Shown here one piece after another: positions 26,470-34,658 of a stretch of DNA of 64,000 nucleotides. The stretch spans positions 372,001-436,000 of the forward strand of contig NZ_JBMSDV010000003.1 in the NCBI RefSeq assembly GCF_049445855.1, in the 5' to 3' direction. How positions within the stretch are numbered: the stretch's first letter is position 1; every line of letters begins with the position of its first letter. This DNA comes from JAGOCV01 sp049445855. GTDB lineage: Bacteria; Pseudomonadota; Gammaproteobacteria; Burkholderiales; Burkholderiaceae_C. The notes below the pieces were generated by a model, which searched no databases, was not told the DNA's origin, and saw only the letters and a program-made list of their open reading frames with translations. Made by a program: the position numbers and the translations under genes.

Positions 26470-27135
26470 TCACGGGGTCACCTCGACGTCATACGCGCCC
26501 GCCAGCGTGATCAGGTGGCGGCGCTGGCCAGGCTCGAGATACGGTGCCAGCTGGTGCAGGACGTGGCGCGCGCCGCGCATGAGCGCCTGCTGGGCGTTGG
26601 CGTCTTCCAGCGCGTGGCGGGGGTCGCGCACGTACTCGAAGCTCAGCCAGTAGGTGAGCACGACCATCATGCTGGTGGCGCTGGCTTCGGCCTCGCGCGG
26701 GTCGATCTGCAGCGCGCCGGAGCGGCGCAGACCCTCCAGCAGGTCGCGCACGGCCCGCGTCTTGTCGTTCAGCAGGCGCTGGAACTGGGTTTCGAGGTGC
26801 CGGTTCTTGGTCAGCAGGTCGTTCAGGTCGCGGTAGAGGAAGCGGTACTGCCAGATGCGCTCGAACAGGCTGTGGATGAAAAACCAGGCGTCTTCCACGT
26901 CGCGCACGCCGGGCGCGGCAGCCAGCAGTTCGTCCAGCCCGATCGCGTAGCGGTCGAACAGGGCGTTGATCAGCTCGTCCTTGGCCGGGTAGTGGTAGTA
27001 GAGGTTGCCCGGGCTGATGCGCAGCTCGGCCGAGATGAGCGTGGTGGAGACATTGGGCTCACCGAACCGGTTGAACAGGTCCAGTGTGGTTTCAAGAATA
27101 CGCTCGGCCGTGCGGCGCGGCGCCTTTTTCGCCAT
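26470..27135 (-). CDS. TetR/AcrR family transcriptional regulator
   Basis: A 221-residue regulator. The N-terminal helix-turn-helix is complete: RTAERILETTLDLFNRFG, then STTLISAELRISPGNLYYHY and PAKDELINALFD. The C-terminal ligand-binding domain resembles the TetR_C_33-like group often found next to phasin or lipid genes. ATG 27135 follows GAGAGG, which itself lies in an inverted repeat that may be its own operator. It is followed by the TPR gene and preceded by the phasin, both minus strand. Confidence 0.9.
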   Translation of the reverse strand: MAKKAPRRTAERILETTLDLFNRFGEPNVSTTLISAELRISPGNLYYHYPAKDELINALFDRYAIGLDELLAAAPGVRDVEDAWFFIHSLFERIWQYRFLYRDLNDLLTKNRHLETQFQRLLNDKTRAVRDLLEGLRRSGALQIDPREAEASATSMMVVLTYWLSFEYVRDPRHALEDANAQQALMRGARHVLHQLAPYLEPGQRRHLITLAGAYDVEVTP

Positions 27136-27141
27136 GTTGTC

Positions 27142-27164
27142 TGCCTCTCTTGCTTTGAGAGGCA
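27142..27164. promoter_or_regulatory. Inverted repeat overlapping the tetR ribosome site
   Basis: TGCCTCTC-TTGCTTT-GAGAGGCA is a perfect 8-pair inverted repeat with a 7-base spacer, ending seven bases before the tetR ATG. On the minus strand its proximal arm (GAGAGGC) is also the Shine-Dalgarno. It fits either a self-repression operator or an RNA hairpin that hides the ribosome site. Confidence 0.42.
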
Positions 27165-27205
27165 ATGTAGCGGCGCCGCGCGGGCGGGGGAATTAGGGAA
27201 GGCTC

Positions 27206-27715
27206 CTAGTCGGCCGAGGCCGACCGCTTCCTGCTGCGGCTTGCGGGCGGCTTGCGCAGCGAAGTTGCCGCAGCCTTGGCTTTGGGGGCTGCTTTCTTGG
27301 CCGGGGCTTTTTTCGCCGGAGCCGCAGCAGCCTGCTCCAGCGCCGCGACCCGGGCTTCCAGCTTGGCGATCTGCTCCGCGGTCGGCATGCCCATCTTGCC
27401 CATCGCCTTGGCGACGCGTTCCTCGAAGATTCCCTCGAGCTTGCCCCACTGGCCGGCGGCGCGCGCGCCGAAGTCGTTGGCCATGCTGGACATGCGGGCT
27501 GTTGCCTCGGTGAATTTTTCCTCGGCTGTCGATTGCGTCTTCTTCTGCATCGACACGCCTTCCTTCACCAATGTGTCGAACACCTTGCTGCCTTCTTCCT
27601 GCGCCTTGGCAAAGGCACCGAGGCCGGCCAGCCAGATCTGCTGGGCGGAGTCGCGGATGTTGCTGGCGAACTGGGTGGCGTCGGCAGGGCCGGTGTCTTT
27701 CGGGTTTCTCGGCAT
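27206..27715 (-). CDS. Phasin-family polyhydroxyalkanoate granule protein
   Basis: A 169-residue PhaF/PhaI-type protein. The N-terminal phasin domain has SAQQIWLAGLGAFAKAQEEG and FDTLVKEGVSMQKKTQS; a coiled-coil follows (EQIAKLEARVAALEQA) and the C-terminus is a histone-like Ala/Lys/Pro tail (KKAPAKKAAPKAK), which binds DNA in PhaF. It would coat PHA granules. GGGAG precedes the ATG at 27715. It suggests the host stores PHA, although no synthase lies in the window. Confidence 0.88.
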   Translation of the reverse strand: MPRNPKDTGPADATQFASNIRDSAQQIWLAGLGAFAKAQEEGSKVFDTLVKEGVSMQKKTQSTAEEKFTEATARMSSMANDFGARAAGQWGKLEGIFEERVAKAMGKMGMPTAEQIAKLEARVAALEQAAAAPAKKAPAKKAAPKAKAAATSLRKPPASRSRKRSASAD

Positions 27716-27782
27716 TGAAATCTCCCGCGGATGATGCGTGAAAACGTCCACTTTACCGGTCCCGCCCCGGCCTTTGTAGATG

Positions 27783-27812
27783 TTGTGGCCTAGAGCCTCA
27801 GCTCGCTAAACT
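27783..27812 (+). promoter_or_regulatory. Candidate promoter of the polysaccharide cluster
   Basis: TTGTGG (27783-27788) and TAAACT (27807-27812) with an 18-base spacer resemble sigma-70 elements. Transcription would start only a few bases before the ATG at 27821, which has no Shine-Dalgarno, so the first gene may be leaderless. Weak matches. Confidence 0.25.
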
Positions 27813-27820
27813 CGGCAGCC

Positions 27821-28825
27821 ATGATCCTCGTGACGGGTGGGGCAGGGTTCATCGGCAGCCATGTCTGCGCCGAATTGCTCGGCGCGGGCCGCACCGTTGC
27901 CGTGTTCGACGACTTCAGCCATAGCACACCCGCCGCCATCGATCGCATTGCCGCCGTGGCAGGGCGTCGCCCCGCTGTGTTCCGGGGCGACGTCCGCGAT
28001 GCCGCGGCGCTCTCCGATGCGATCGAACGCACGTCCGCGACCAGCGTGATCCATCTGGCCGGCATGAAGTCCGTGCCGAAATCGTTCCTGATGCCGGGCG
28101 AGTTCCACGACGCCAATGTCCGAGGCGTGCAGACGTTGCTGGATGTGACGCGTCGATCTGGCGTGCGGCGCATCATTTTCTCTTCGTCCGCGACGGTCTA
28201 TGCGCCGGCCACCGGGCCTGTCGGCGAGGACGCCGCGCTGGCCCCGTGCAGTCCTTACGGCCAGAGCAAGCTCCAGGCGGAACGGCTGTTGCAGGGCGCT
28301 GCGGTCGACGGCATGGCAGTCGCCATCCTCCGTTATTTCAACGCAAGCGGCGCGCATGAAAGCGGTGCGCTCGGCGACGCATTCACCCCTCAGGGGGACG
28401 ACGTCGTCTCGTCCTTGCTGCGCGCGAGAAGCCTGGGGATTCCGTTCCGGGTCCATGGCATGGCGTTCGGAACGCGTGACGGCACGGCGGAACGCGACTA
28501 CGTCCATGTGCAGGATCTGGCCGGGCTGCACGTGCGGGTGACCGACTGGCTGGGCGACCGGCCGGGCCTGCACATCTTCAATGCGGGCTCGGGCCGGGGG
28601 AGCACGGTGCTGGAAGCGCTGCGTATGTTCGAACAGGCCTGTGGCCAAACGCTTCCATGGGTTTGCGCGGACCCGCGCCCGGGCGATCTGGCCAGCTATG
28701 TCGCCGACATGGGCAGATGCGCGCGCGAGTTGCAATGGTCCGCATTCCGCGGACTGGCGGCAGTGATGAACGACGCCCTGCGATGGCATGCAACGAAGGG
28801 AAAGGCAGCGGCCCCGGTGCGATAA
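27821..28825 (+). CDS. galE: UDP-glucose 4-epimerase-like NAD-dependent epimerase
   Basis: A 334-residue extended SDR. NAD loop TGGAGFIGSHV at the N-terminus, catalytic Ser in FSSSATVYAP, YxxxK as SPYGQSKLQAE, then LRYFNASGAHESG, the GalE hallmark, and DYVHVQDLAGLH. It would interconvert UDP-glucose/UDP-galactose (or the N-acetyl forms) for the cluster. It is the first gene of the 26-kb plus-strand cluster and is 31 bases from rfbB. No ribosome site is seen. Confidence 0.85.
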   Translation: MILVTGGAGFIGSHVCAELLGAGRTVAVFDDFSHSTPAAIDRIAAVAGRRPAVFRGDVRDAAALSDAIERTSATSVIHLAGMKSVPKSFLMPGEFHDANVRGVQTLLDVTRRSGVRRIIFSSSATVYAPATGPVGEDAALAPCSPYGQSKLQAERLLQGAAVDGMAVAILRYFNASGAHESGALGDAFTPQGDDVVSSLLRARSLGIPFRVHGMAFGTRDGTAERDYVHVQDLAGLHVRVTDWLGDRPGLHIFNAGSGRGSTVLEALRMFEQACGQTLPWVCADPRPGDLASYVADMGRCARELQWSAFRGLAAVMNDALRWHATKGKAAAPVR

Positions 28826-28856
28826 TCGCCGGCTGTCCATACGCGAGGGGAGCACC

Positions 28857-29933
28857 ATGATTCTGGTCACTGGCGGCGCTGGTTTCATCGGCGCCAATTT
28901 CGTGCTTGACTGGCTCGCCCAGCCTGGCGCGGAGCCGGTCCTGAATCTGGACAAGCTCACCTATGCCGGCAACCGGGAGAACCTGGCCAGCCTCGATGGC
29001 GATGCGCGGCATGTGTTCGTGCAGGGTGACATCGGCGACACCGGGCTGATCGAGCGCCTGTTGGCGGAGCATCGGCCACGCGCCATCATCAATTTCGCTG
29101 CCGAGTCGCATGTAGACCGCTCCATCCACGGCGCGGAAGACTTCATCCAGACCAATGTGGTCGGCACCTTCCGCCTGCTGGAGGCGGTGAGGCATTACTT
29201 CAACGCGCTGGCGCCGCAGGACCGTGAGGGTTTCCGGTTCCTGCACGTGTCCACCGACGAGGTATATGGCTCGCTCGCGCCGGACGCGCCTGCATTCAGC
29301 GAGCAGCACCGGCATGAACCCAACAGCCCCTATTCGGCCAGCAAGGCGGCCAGCGACCATCTGGTGCGGGCCTGGCATCACACCTACGGGCTGCCGGTGC
29401 TCACCACCAACTGCTCCAACAACTACGGACCGCTGCACTTCCCCGAAAAGCTGATCCCGCTGATGATCGTCAATGCGCTGGCCGGCAAGCCGTTGCCCGT
29501 GTATGGCGACGGCATGCAGGTGCGTGACTGGCTCTACGTGAAGGACCACTGCAGCGCCATCCGCCGCGTGCTGGAGGCAGGCCGCGTGGGCGAGACCTAC
29601 AACGTGGGCGGCTGGAACGAGAAACCCAACATCGAGATCGTGCAGACGATCTGTGCGCTGCTGCAGGAACTGCAACCAGCGGCAGATGGCAAGCCGTACA
29701 CCGACCTCATCACCTACGTGAAGGATCGCCCGGGCCACGACCGCCGCTACGCCATCGATGCCACACGCATTCACGATGAACTGGGCTGGAAGCCAGCGGA
29801 AACTTTCGAGTCCGGCATCCGCAAGACGGTGCGCTGGTACCTGGATCATCCGGAGTGGGTGGCGCGCGTGCAAAGCGGTGCCTACCGAGACTGGGTGCGC
29901 GTGCATTACGACGCTGAGCCCGTTGCCGGATGA
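28857..29933 (+). CDS. rfbB: dTDP-glucose 4,6-dehydratase RfbB/RmlB
   Basis: A 358-residue extended SDR catalysing step two of dTDP-L-rhamnose synthesis. TGGAGFIGANFV, NLDKLTYAGNRENL, AESHVDRSIHG and HVSTDEVYGSL (Asp-Glu dehydration pair) are diagnostic; SPYSASKAASDHLV carries YxxxK and NCSNNYGPLHFPEKLIPL the sugar site. GGGGAG precedes ATG 28857. Its stop overlaps the rfbD start (ATGA). Order is rfbB-rfbD-rfbA-rfbC, common in proteobacteria. Confidence 0.97.
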   Translation: MILVTGGAGFIGANFVLDWLAQPGAEPVLNLDKLTYAGNRENLASLDGDARHVFVQGDIGDTGLIERLLAEHRPRAIINFAAESHVDRSIHGAEDFIQTNVVGTFRLLEAVRHYFNALAPQDREGFRFLHVSTDEVYGSLAPDAPAFSEQHRHEPNSPYSASKAASDHLVRAWHHTYGLPVLTTNCSNNYGPLHFPEKLIPLMIVNALAGKPLPVYGDGMQVRDWLYVKDHCSAIRRVLEAGRVGETYNVGGWNEKPNIEIVQTICALLQELQPAADGKPYTDLITYVKDRPGHDRRYAIDATRIHDELGWKPAETFESGIRKTVRWYLDHPEWVARVQSGAYRDWVRVHYDAEPVAG

Positions 29934-30826
29934 AGGCGGGCGTGAAGATCCTCCTGCTGGGCAAGAACGGCCAGTTAGGCTGGGAACTGCAGCGCAGCCT
30001 GGCGCTGCTGGGTGACGTGGTCGCGCTGGGGCGCGACGATGTGGGCGGCGACCTGGGCCAGCCCGAAGCACTGGCTGCGCAGGTGCGGACGCTGGCGCCG
30101 CAGGTCATCGTCAATGCCGCGGCCTACACCGCCGTGGACAAGGCGGAATCGGAGCCCGAACTGGCGCGCGTGGTGAATGCGCAAGCCCCCGGCGTGCTGG
30201 CGCGCGAGGCGCAGGCATTGGGGGCGTGGTTGATCCACTTCTCGACGGACTACGTTTTCGACGGCGGCGGCGTACGACCGTGGAAGGAAACCGACGCGAC
30301 CGGACCCCTGAACGAATACGGGCGCACCAAGCTGGAGGGCGAGATGCTGGTCCGGTCACAGGCCTCGCGACATCTCATCTTCCGCACCAGTTGGGTCTAT
30401 GGCGCCCGCGGCAACAACTTTGCCAGCACGATGATGCGGCTGGCGCGCGAGCGCGACGAACTGCGCGTGATCGACGACCAGATCGGCGCGCCCACGGGTG
30501 CCGACCTGCTGGCCGACGTGACCGCCCACGCCTTGCGGTCGGCGATGGTCCGGCCGGAACTGGCGGGCACGTACCACGTGGCGGCTTCCGGCGAGACCAA
30601 CTGGTACGAATATGCGCGCTTCGTGCTCCGGCAAGCGCCTGCTTCGGCGGGGCCGTTCAGGGTCGACGCGGACGCTGTGCAGGCCATCCCGGGCTTGGCC
30701 TATGCCACGGCTGCCCGCCGCCCTTCCAATTCGAGGCTGGACACCACGCGCCTGAGGGACGCCTTTGGCCTGATACTTCCACCCTGGCAGCAGGGCGTCG
30801 CGCGCCTGTTGGCAGAAATGAACTGA
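29930..30826 (+). CDS. rfbD: dTDP-4-dehydrorhamnose reductase RfbD/RmlD
   Basis: A 298-residue NADPH-dependent reductase, last step of dTDP-L-rhamnose. It has LLGKNGQLGWELQRSL, VNAAAYTAVDKAESEP (hallmark), HFSTDYVFDGGG, the catalytic YGRTKLEGE and RTSWVYGARGNNF. Translation is coupled to rfbB by a four-base overlap. Confidence 0.96.
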   Translation: MKAGVKILLLGKNGQLGWELQRSLALLGDVVALGRDDVGGDLGQPEALAAQVRTLAPQVIVNAAAYTAVDKAESEPELARVVNAQAPGVLAREAQALGAWLIHFSTDYVFDGGGVRPWKETDATGPLNEYGRTKLEGEMLVRSQASRHLIFRTSWVYGARGNNFASTMMRLARERDELRVIDDQIGAPTGADLLADVTAHALRSAMVRPELAGTYHVAASGETNWYEYARFVLRQAPASAGPFRVDADAVQAIPGLAYATAARRPSNSRLDTTRLRDAFGLILPPWQQGVARLLAEMN

Positions 30827-30835
30827 ACCCCATCC

Positions 30836-31723
30836 ATGACCCAACGCAAAGGCATCATCCTGGCCGGAGGCTCCGGTACGCGGCTGCACCCGGCCACGCT
30901 GGCCATCAGCAAACAACTGCTGCCGGTGTATGACAAGCCCATGGTGTACTACCCGCTGACCACGCTCATGCTGGCCGGCATCCGCGACATCCTGGTCATC
31001 AGCACGCCGCAAGATACCCCGCGCTTCGAGCAGCTGCTGGGCGACGGCTCGCAATGGGGCATCCACATCGAATACGCCGTGCAGCCGAGCCCTGACGGGC
31101 TGGCTCAGGCGTTCATCATTGGCGAGAAGTTCCTGGATGGGGCGCCGAGTGCGCTGGTGCTGGGGGACAACATCTACTACGGGCATGACTTCACGTCGCT
31201 GCTGAGCGCCGCCGATGCACGCGATACAGGCGCCACGGTGTTTGCGTATCACGTGCAGGATCCGGAGCGTTACGGCGTGGTGGCCTTCGACGCGGCGGGC
31301 AAGGCCGTGAGCATCGAGGAGAAGCCAAAGACCCCGAAAAGCAACTACGCCGTGACCGGCCTCTACTTCTACGACGCGCAGGTGGTGGACATCGCCAAGT
31401 CCGTGAAACCCAGTGCCCGCGGCGAACTGGAAATTACAGCTGTGAACCAGGCCTATCTGGACCGCGGAGAACTGAACGTCCAGATCATGCAGCGCGGCTA
31501 TGCGTGGCTCGATACCGGAACACACGAAAGCCTGCTGGAAGCCAGCCAGTTCATTGCCACGCTGGAGCACCGCCAGGGGTTGAAGATCGCCTGCCCGGAA
31601 GAGATTGCATGGCGGGCGGGGTTCATCGATGAGGCGCAGTTGCAGCGCCTGGCGGCGCCGCTGGCGAAGAGTGGGTATGGACAGTATCTGGTGCGGCTGC
31701 TCAAAGAGGGGGCGCGTGCATGA
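30836..31723 (+). CDS. rfbA: Glucose-1-phosphate thymidylyltransferase RfbA/RmlA
   Basis: A 295-residue nucleotidyltransferase forming dTDP-glucose. The signature GIILAGGSGTRLHPAT and SKQLLPVYDKPMVYYPL are complete, with LGDNIYYGHDF (metal Asp) and EEKPKTPKSNYAVTGLYFYD (key EKPKTPKSNYAVTGLYF). Full length. Its stop overlaps rfbC (ATGA). Confidence 0.97.
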   Translation: MTQRKGIILAGGSGTRLHPATLAISKQLLPVYDKPMVYYPLTTLMLAGIRDILVISTPQDTPRFEQLLGDGSQWGIHIEYAVQPSPDGLAQAFIIGEKFLDGAPSALVLGDNIYYGHDFTSLLSAADARDTGATVFAYHVQDPERYGVVAFDAAGKAVSIEEKPKTPKSNYAVTGLYFYDAQVVDIAKSVKPSARGELEITAVNQAYLDRGELNVQIMQRGYAWLDTGTHESLLEASQFIATLEHRQGLKIACPEEIAWRAGFIDEAQLQRLAAPLAKSGYGQYLVRLLKEGARA

Positions 31724-32265
31724 AAGTGACGCAGACCGCCATCGAGGGGGTGCTGATTCTCGAGCCCCAGGTGTTCGGGGACAGCCGCGGTTTTTTTATG
31801 GAAAGCTACAACCGGCTACGTTTTGCCGAGGCGACGGGCGTGGATGTCGAATTCGTTCAGGACAACCATTCTCGCTCGGCGAAAGGGGTGCTGCGCGGCT
31901 TGCACTATCAGATGCAGCAGGCCCAGGGGAAGCTGGTGCGGGTGACAAGTGGCGCGGTGTGGGACGTGGCGGTGGACTTGCGGCGCAACTCACCGACGTT
32001 CGGTCGCTGTGTCGGAATCGAACTGTCCGACGGGAACAGTCGCCAGTTGTGGATTCCGCCTGGTATGGCACACGGATTTCTCGTGATCAGCGAGAGCGCC
32101 GATTTCCTTTACAAGACAACCGATTACTACTCGCCGCAGCACGAGCGCTGCATCGCGTGGAACGATCCAGAGTTGTCGATCGATTGGCCGCTGGATGGCC
32201 CACCGCTGGTCTCTGCCAAAGACCAAGCGGGCGTGGCCTTCTCGCAGGCCGACATTCCTGCGTGA
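31720..32265 (+). CDS. rfbC: dTDP-4-dehydrorhamnose 3,5-epimerase RfbC/RmlC
   Basis: A 181-residue cupin epimerase. DSRGFFMESYN, FVQDNHSRSAKGVLRGLHYQ (catalytic His in LRGLHYQ), VWDVAVDLRRNSPTFG and PPGMAHGFLV are standard; the Tyr/Asp pair is in YKTTDYYSP. It completes the dTDP-rhamnose pathway. Eighteen bases separate it from manC. Confidence 0.97.
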   Translation: MKVTQTAIEGVLILEPQVFGDSRGFFMESYNRLRFAEATGVDVEFVQDNHSRSAKGVLRGLHYQMQQAQGKLVRVTSGAVWDVAVDLRRNSPTFGRCVGIELSDGNSRQLWIPPGMAHGFLVISESADFLYKTTDYYSPQHERCIAWNDPELSIDWPLDGPPLVSAKDQAGVAFSQADIPA

Positions 32266-32283
32266 AAGGATAATCGTCGATCC

Positions 32284-33696
32284 ATGATTCATCCCGTCAT
32301 CCTATGCGGCGGTAGCGGCACGCGGTTGTGGCCACTGTCGCGCAAGGCGTTTCCGAAGCAGTTCATTCCTTTGTTGGGCGATAAGTCCCTGCTTCAGCTC
32401 ACGCTGGAGCGCGTGCGGGCTGTTGCTGGGGCTGACGCGACGATCACGTGTGTTGGTGCTGAGGAACATCGATTTCTGGTGGCGGACGTCGGAGCCCAGT
32501 GTGGTATTGCTGTCTCGCAGATCCTCGAGCCTGCTGCTCGGAACACGGCTGCGGCGATCGCTCTGGCAGCACTGGCCGCGCCTGGAGAATCCTCACTCCT
32601 GATTTGCCCGGCTGACCACCATATCCCGGATAGTCATGCGTTTGCTGATGCGGTGCGCAAGGCCGAGCCGGCTGCCAGCGCGGGGGAAATTATCACATTC
32701 GGCATCGCTCCAACCTTTCCCAGTACAGCTTATGGGTATATCCAGCGGGGAACTGCGAATGCCCGTGGAGGTTTTTCAGTAGCGCGTTTCGTGGAAAAGC
32801 CGCCTGCGGATCGGGCGTTGCAGATGATTGCTGAAGGGGGCTACTTCTGGAACGCCGGCATCTTTCTGGCGCGTGCCAACACGTGGCTGCAAACATTGGA
32901 GCAGTACGCGCCGGATATCCTTTCCAGCTGCCGGCAAGCGTATGCAGGCCGGCAACATGACGGCCTGTTCCTACGGCCGGATCCCCAAGCTTTTGCAGAG
33001 TGTCGCAGCGAATCGATCGACTATGCGGTCATGGAGAAAGCCCAAAACGTCACGGTATTCGCATTTCTCGGCGCCTGGAGCGACGTTGGCAGCTGGAATG
33101 CGGTAGCTGACCTATCGGTCGCCGATGCGGAGGGTAATCGCGCGAGTGGGAAGGCTGGGCAAGCACACCATCTGCTCAGCCACCGCACATACATCCACGC
33201 GGGCGGTGCGCGACCTGTGGTGGCGCTAGGTGCTGACGACCTGATGATCGTCGATACGCCAGATGCGCTCCTAGTGGCCGGAAAAGACCATGTCGAGTCC
33301 GTCAAACAGGTTGTCGCCAGACTCGAGTCGCTGGATGCTGAAGAAGCGCTCCATCATCGGCGCGTGGCACGGCCATGGGGCTGGTACGACAGCGTGGACG
33401 CCGGTGAGCGACACCAGGTCAAACGCATTACGGTCAAGCCTGGCGCGGCACTTTCGCTGCAATTGCATCGCCACAGGGCAGAACATTGGGTAGTTGTCTC
33501 GGGCACAGCGGAAGTAACGAACGGAGATGAAGTTCTGACACTTGGGGAGAACGAGAGCACTTACATCCCGGCGGGTCGCAAGCATCGCTTGGCTAATCCG
33601 GGGAAAACGATGCTCGAGATCGTGGAAGTTCAGAGCGGCACCTATCTCGGTGAGGACGACATCGTCCGATTCGACGATGTCTACGGGCGACAGTGA
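32284..33696 (+). CDS. manC: Mannose-1-phosphate guanylyltransferase / mannose-6-phosphate isomerase
   Basis: A 470-residue bifunctional type II PMI-GMP enzyme. The pyrophosphorylase domain starts ILCGGSGTRLWPLSRKAFPK with FVEKP (residues ~160-165) and the C-terminal cupin isomerase domain has RPWGWYDSVDAGERHQVKR, QLHRHRAEHWVVVSG and GENESTYIPAGRKHRL. It supplies GDP-mannose from fructose-6-phosphate; the intermediate phosphomannomutase is not in the window and must be elsewhere. Directly precedes fcl and gmd. Confidence 0.96.
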   Translation: MIHPVILCGGSGTRLWPLSRKAFPKQFIPLLGDKSLLQLTLERVRAVAGADATITCVGAEEHRFLVADVGAQCGIAVSQILEPAARNTAAAIALAALAAPGESSLLICPADHHIPDSHAFADAVRKAEPAASAGEIITFGIAPTFPSTAYGYIQRGTANARGGFSVARFVEKPPADRALQMIAEGGYFWNAGIFLARANTWLQTLEQYAPDILSSCRQAYAGRQHDGLFLRPDPQAFAECRSESIDYAVMEKAQNVTVFAFLGAWSDVGSWNAVADLSVADAEGNRASGKAGQAHHLLSHRTYIHAGGARPVVALGADDLMIVDTPDALLVAGKDHVESVKQVVARLESLDAEEALHHRRVARPWGWYDSVDAGERHQVKRITVKPGAALSLQLHRHRAEHWVVVSGTAEVTNGDEVLTLGENESTYIPAGRKHRLANPGKTMLEIVEVQSGTYLGEDDIVRFDDVYGRQ

Positions 33697-33698
33697 GA

Positions 33699-34658
33699 AT
33701 GACGTCGAAGCAACCTCGCATTTATGTGGCAGGTCATCGTGGAATGGTCGGCAGTGCCATCGTGCGCGCGCTGCAGGCGGAAGGTTCCGTCCGACTGATC
33801 ACTCGCACACACGCGCAGCTCGATCTTGTAAACCAGCGGGCCGTCGATGATTTCTTCGCGAGAGAACAGCCCGATCAGGTCTATCTGGCTGCGGCGCGCG
33901 TGGGGGGCATCCATGCCAACAATACGTACCCTGCTGACTTCATCTATGACAACCTGATGATTCAGGCCAATGTCATTCGAGCTGCGCATGCCCATGGGGT
34001 GCAAAAGCTTCTTTTTCTCGGCAGCAGTTGTATCTACCCGCGCATGGCGCCCCAACCCATGAATGAGGATGCGTTGCTGACGGGCAAGCTTGAGCTGACC
34101 AACGAGCCTTATGCGGTGGCCAAGATCGCTGGCATCAAATTGTGCGAAAGCTATTCGCGCCAGCACGGACGAGACTACCGGAGCGTCATGCCTACCAACC
34201 TGTATGGTCCGGGCGATAACTATCATCCGGAGAATAGCCACGTCATCCCTGCGCTAATCCGTCGCTTCCATGAGGCCAAAGTGGCGGATTTACCCAGTGT
34301 AGCTATATGGGGCACCGGCACCCCGATGCGGGAATTCCTGTATGTGGATGACATGGCTGCTGCGAGCGTCCATATCATGAACCTGTCCAAGGACACATAC
34401 GATCAGCACACGAGCCCCATGCTCAGCCACATCAATGTGGGTTATGGAGATGACGTAAGCATTGCCCAGGTGGCGCAGACCATCGCTCGGGTCGTCGGAT
34501 ACACCGGGCCGATCACTTTTGACCGCAGCAAACCCGATGGCACCCCGCGCAAGCTGTTGGATAGCCAGCGCATCCATGCACTTGGTTGGAAGCCTGCAGT
34601 GAGCCTTTCGACAGGCCTCAGCCTAGCCTACCAAGACTTCCTCGCCCGCCAATCATGA
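33699..34658 (+). CDS. fcl: GDP-L-fucose synthase
   Basis: A 319-residue epimerase-reductase acting on GDP-4-keto-6-deoxymannose. YVAGHRGMVGSAIV, LAAARVGGIHANNTYPADF, LGSSCIYPRMAPQPM, the YxxxK in EPYAVAKIAG and MPTNLYGPGDNYHPENSHV (first 15 residues diagnostic) are all present. ATG 33699 lies just past the manC stop. The stop overlaps gmd (ATGA). Here fcl precedes gmd, the reverse of the E. coli colanic acid order. Confidence 0.95.
   Translation: MTSKQPRIYVAGHRGMVGSAIVRALQAEGSVRLITRTHAQLDLVNQRAVDDFFAREQPDQVYLAAARVGGIHANNTYPADFIYDNLMIQANVIRAAHAHGVQKLLFLGSSCIYPRMAPQPMNEDALLTGKLELTNEPYAVAKIAGIKLCESYSRQHGRDYRSVMPTNLYGPGDNYHPENSHVIPALIRRFHEAKVADLPSVAIWGTGTPMREFLYVDDMAAASVHIMNLSKDTYDQHTSPMLSHINVGYGDDVSIAQVAQTIARVVGYTGPITFDRSKPDGTPRKLLDSQRIHALGWKPAVSLSTGLSLAYQDFLARQS

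Noticed and set aside
32308..32318. GGCGGTAGCGG resembling an ops/JUMPstart RfaH element
   Set aside because: It lies inside manC and simply encodes the conserved CGGSGTRLWP motif; the true element should be in a leader.
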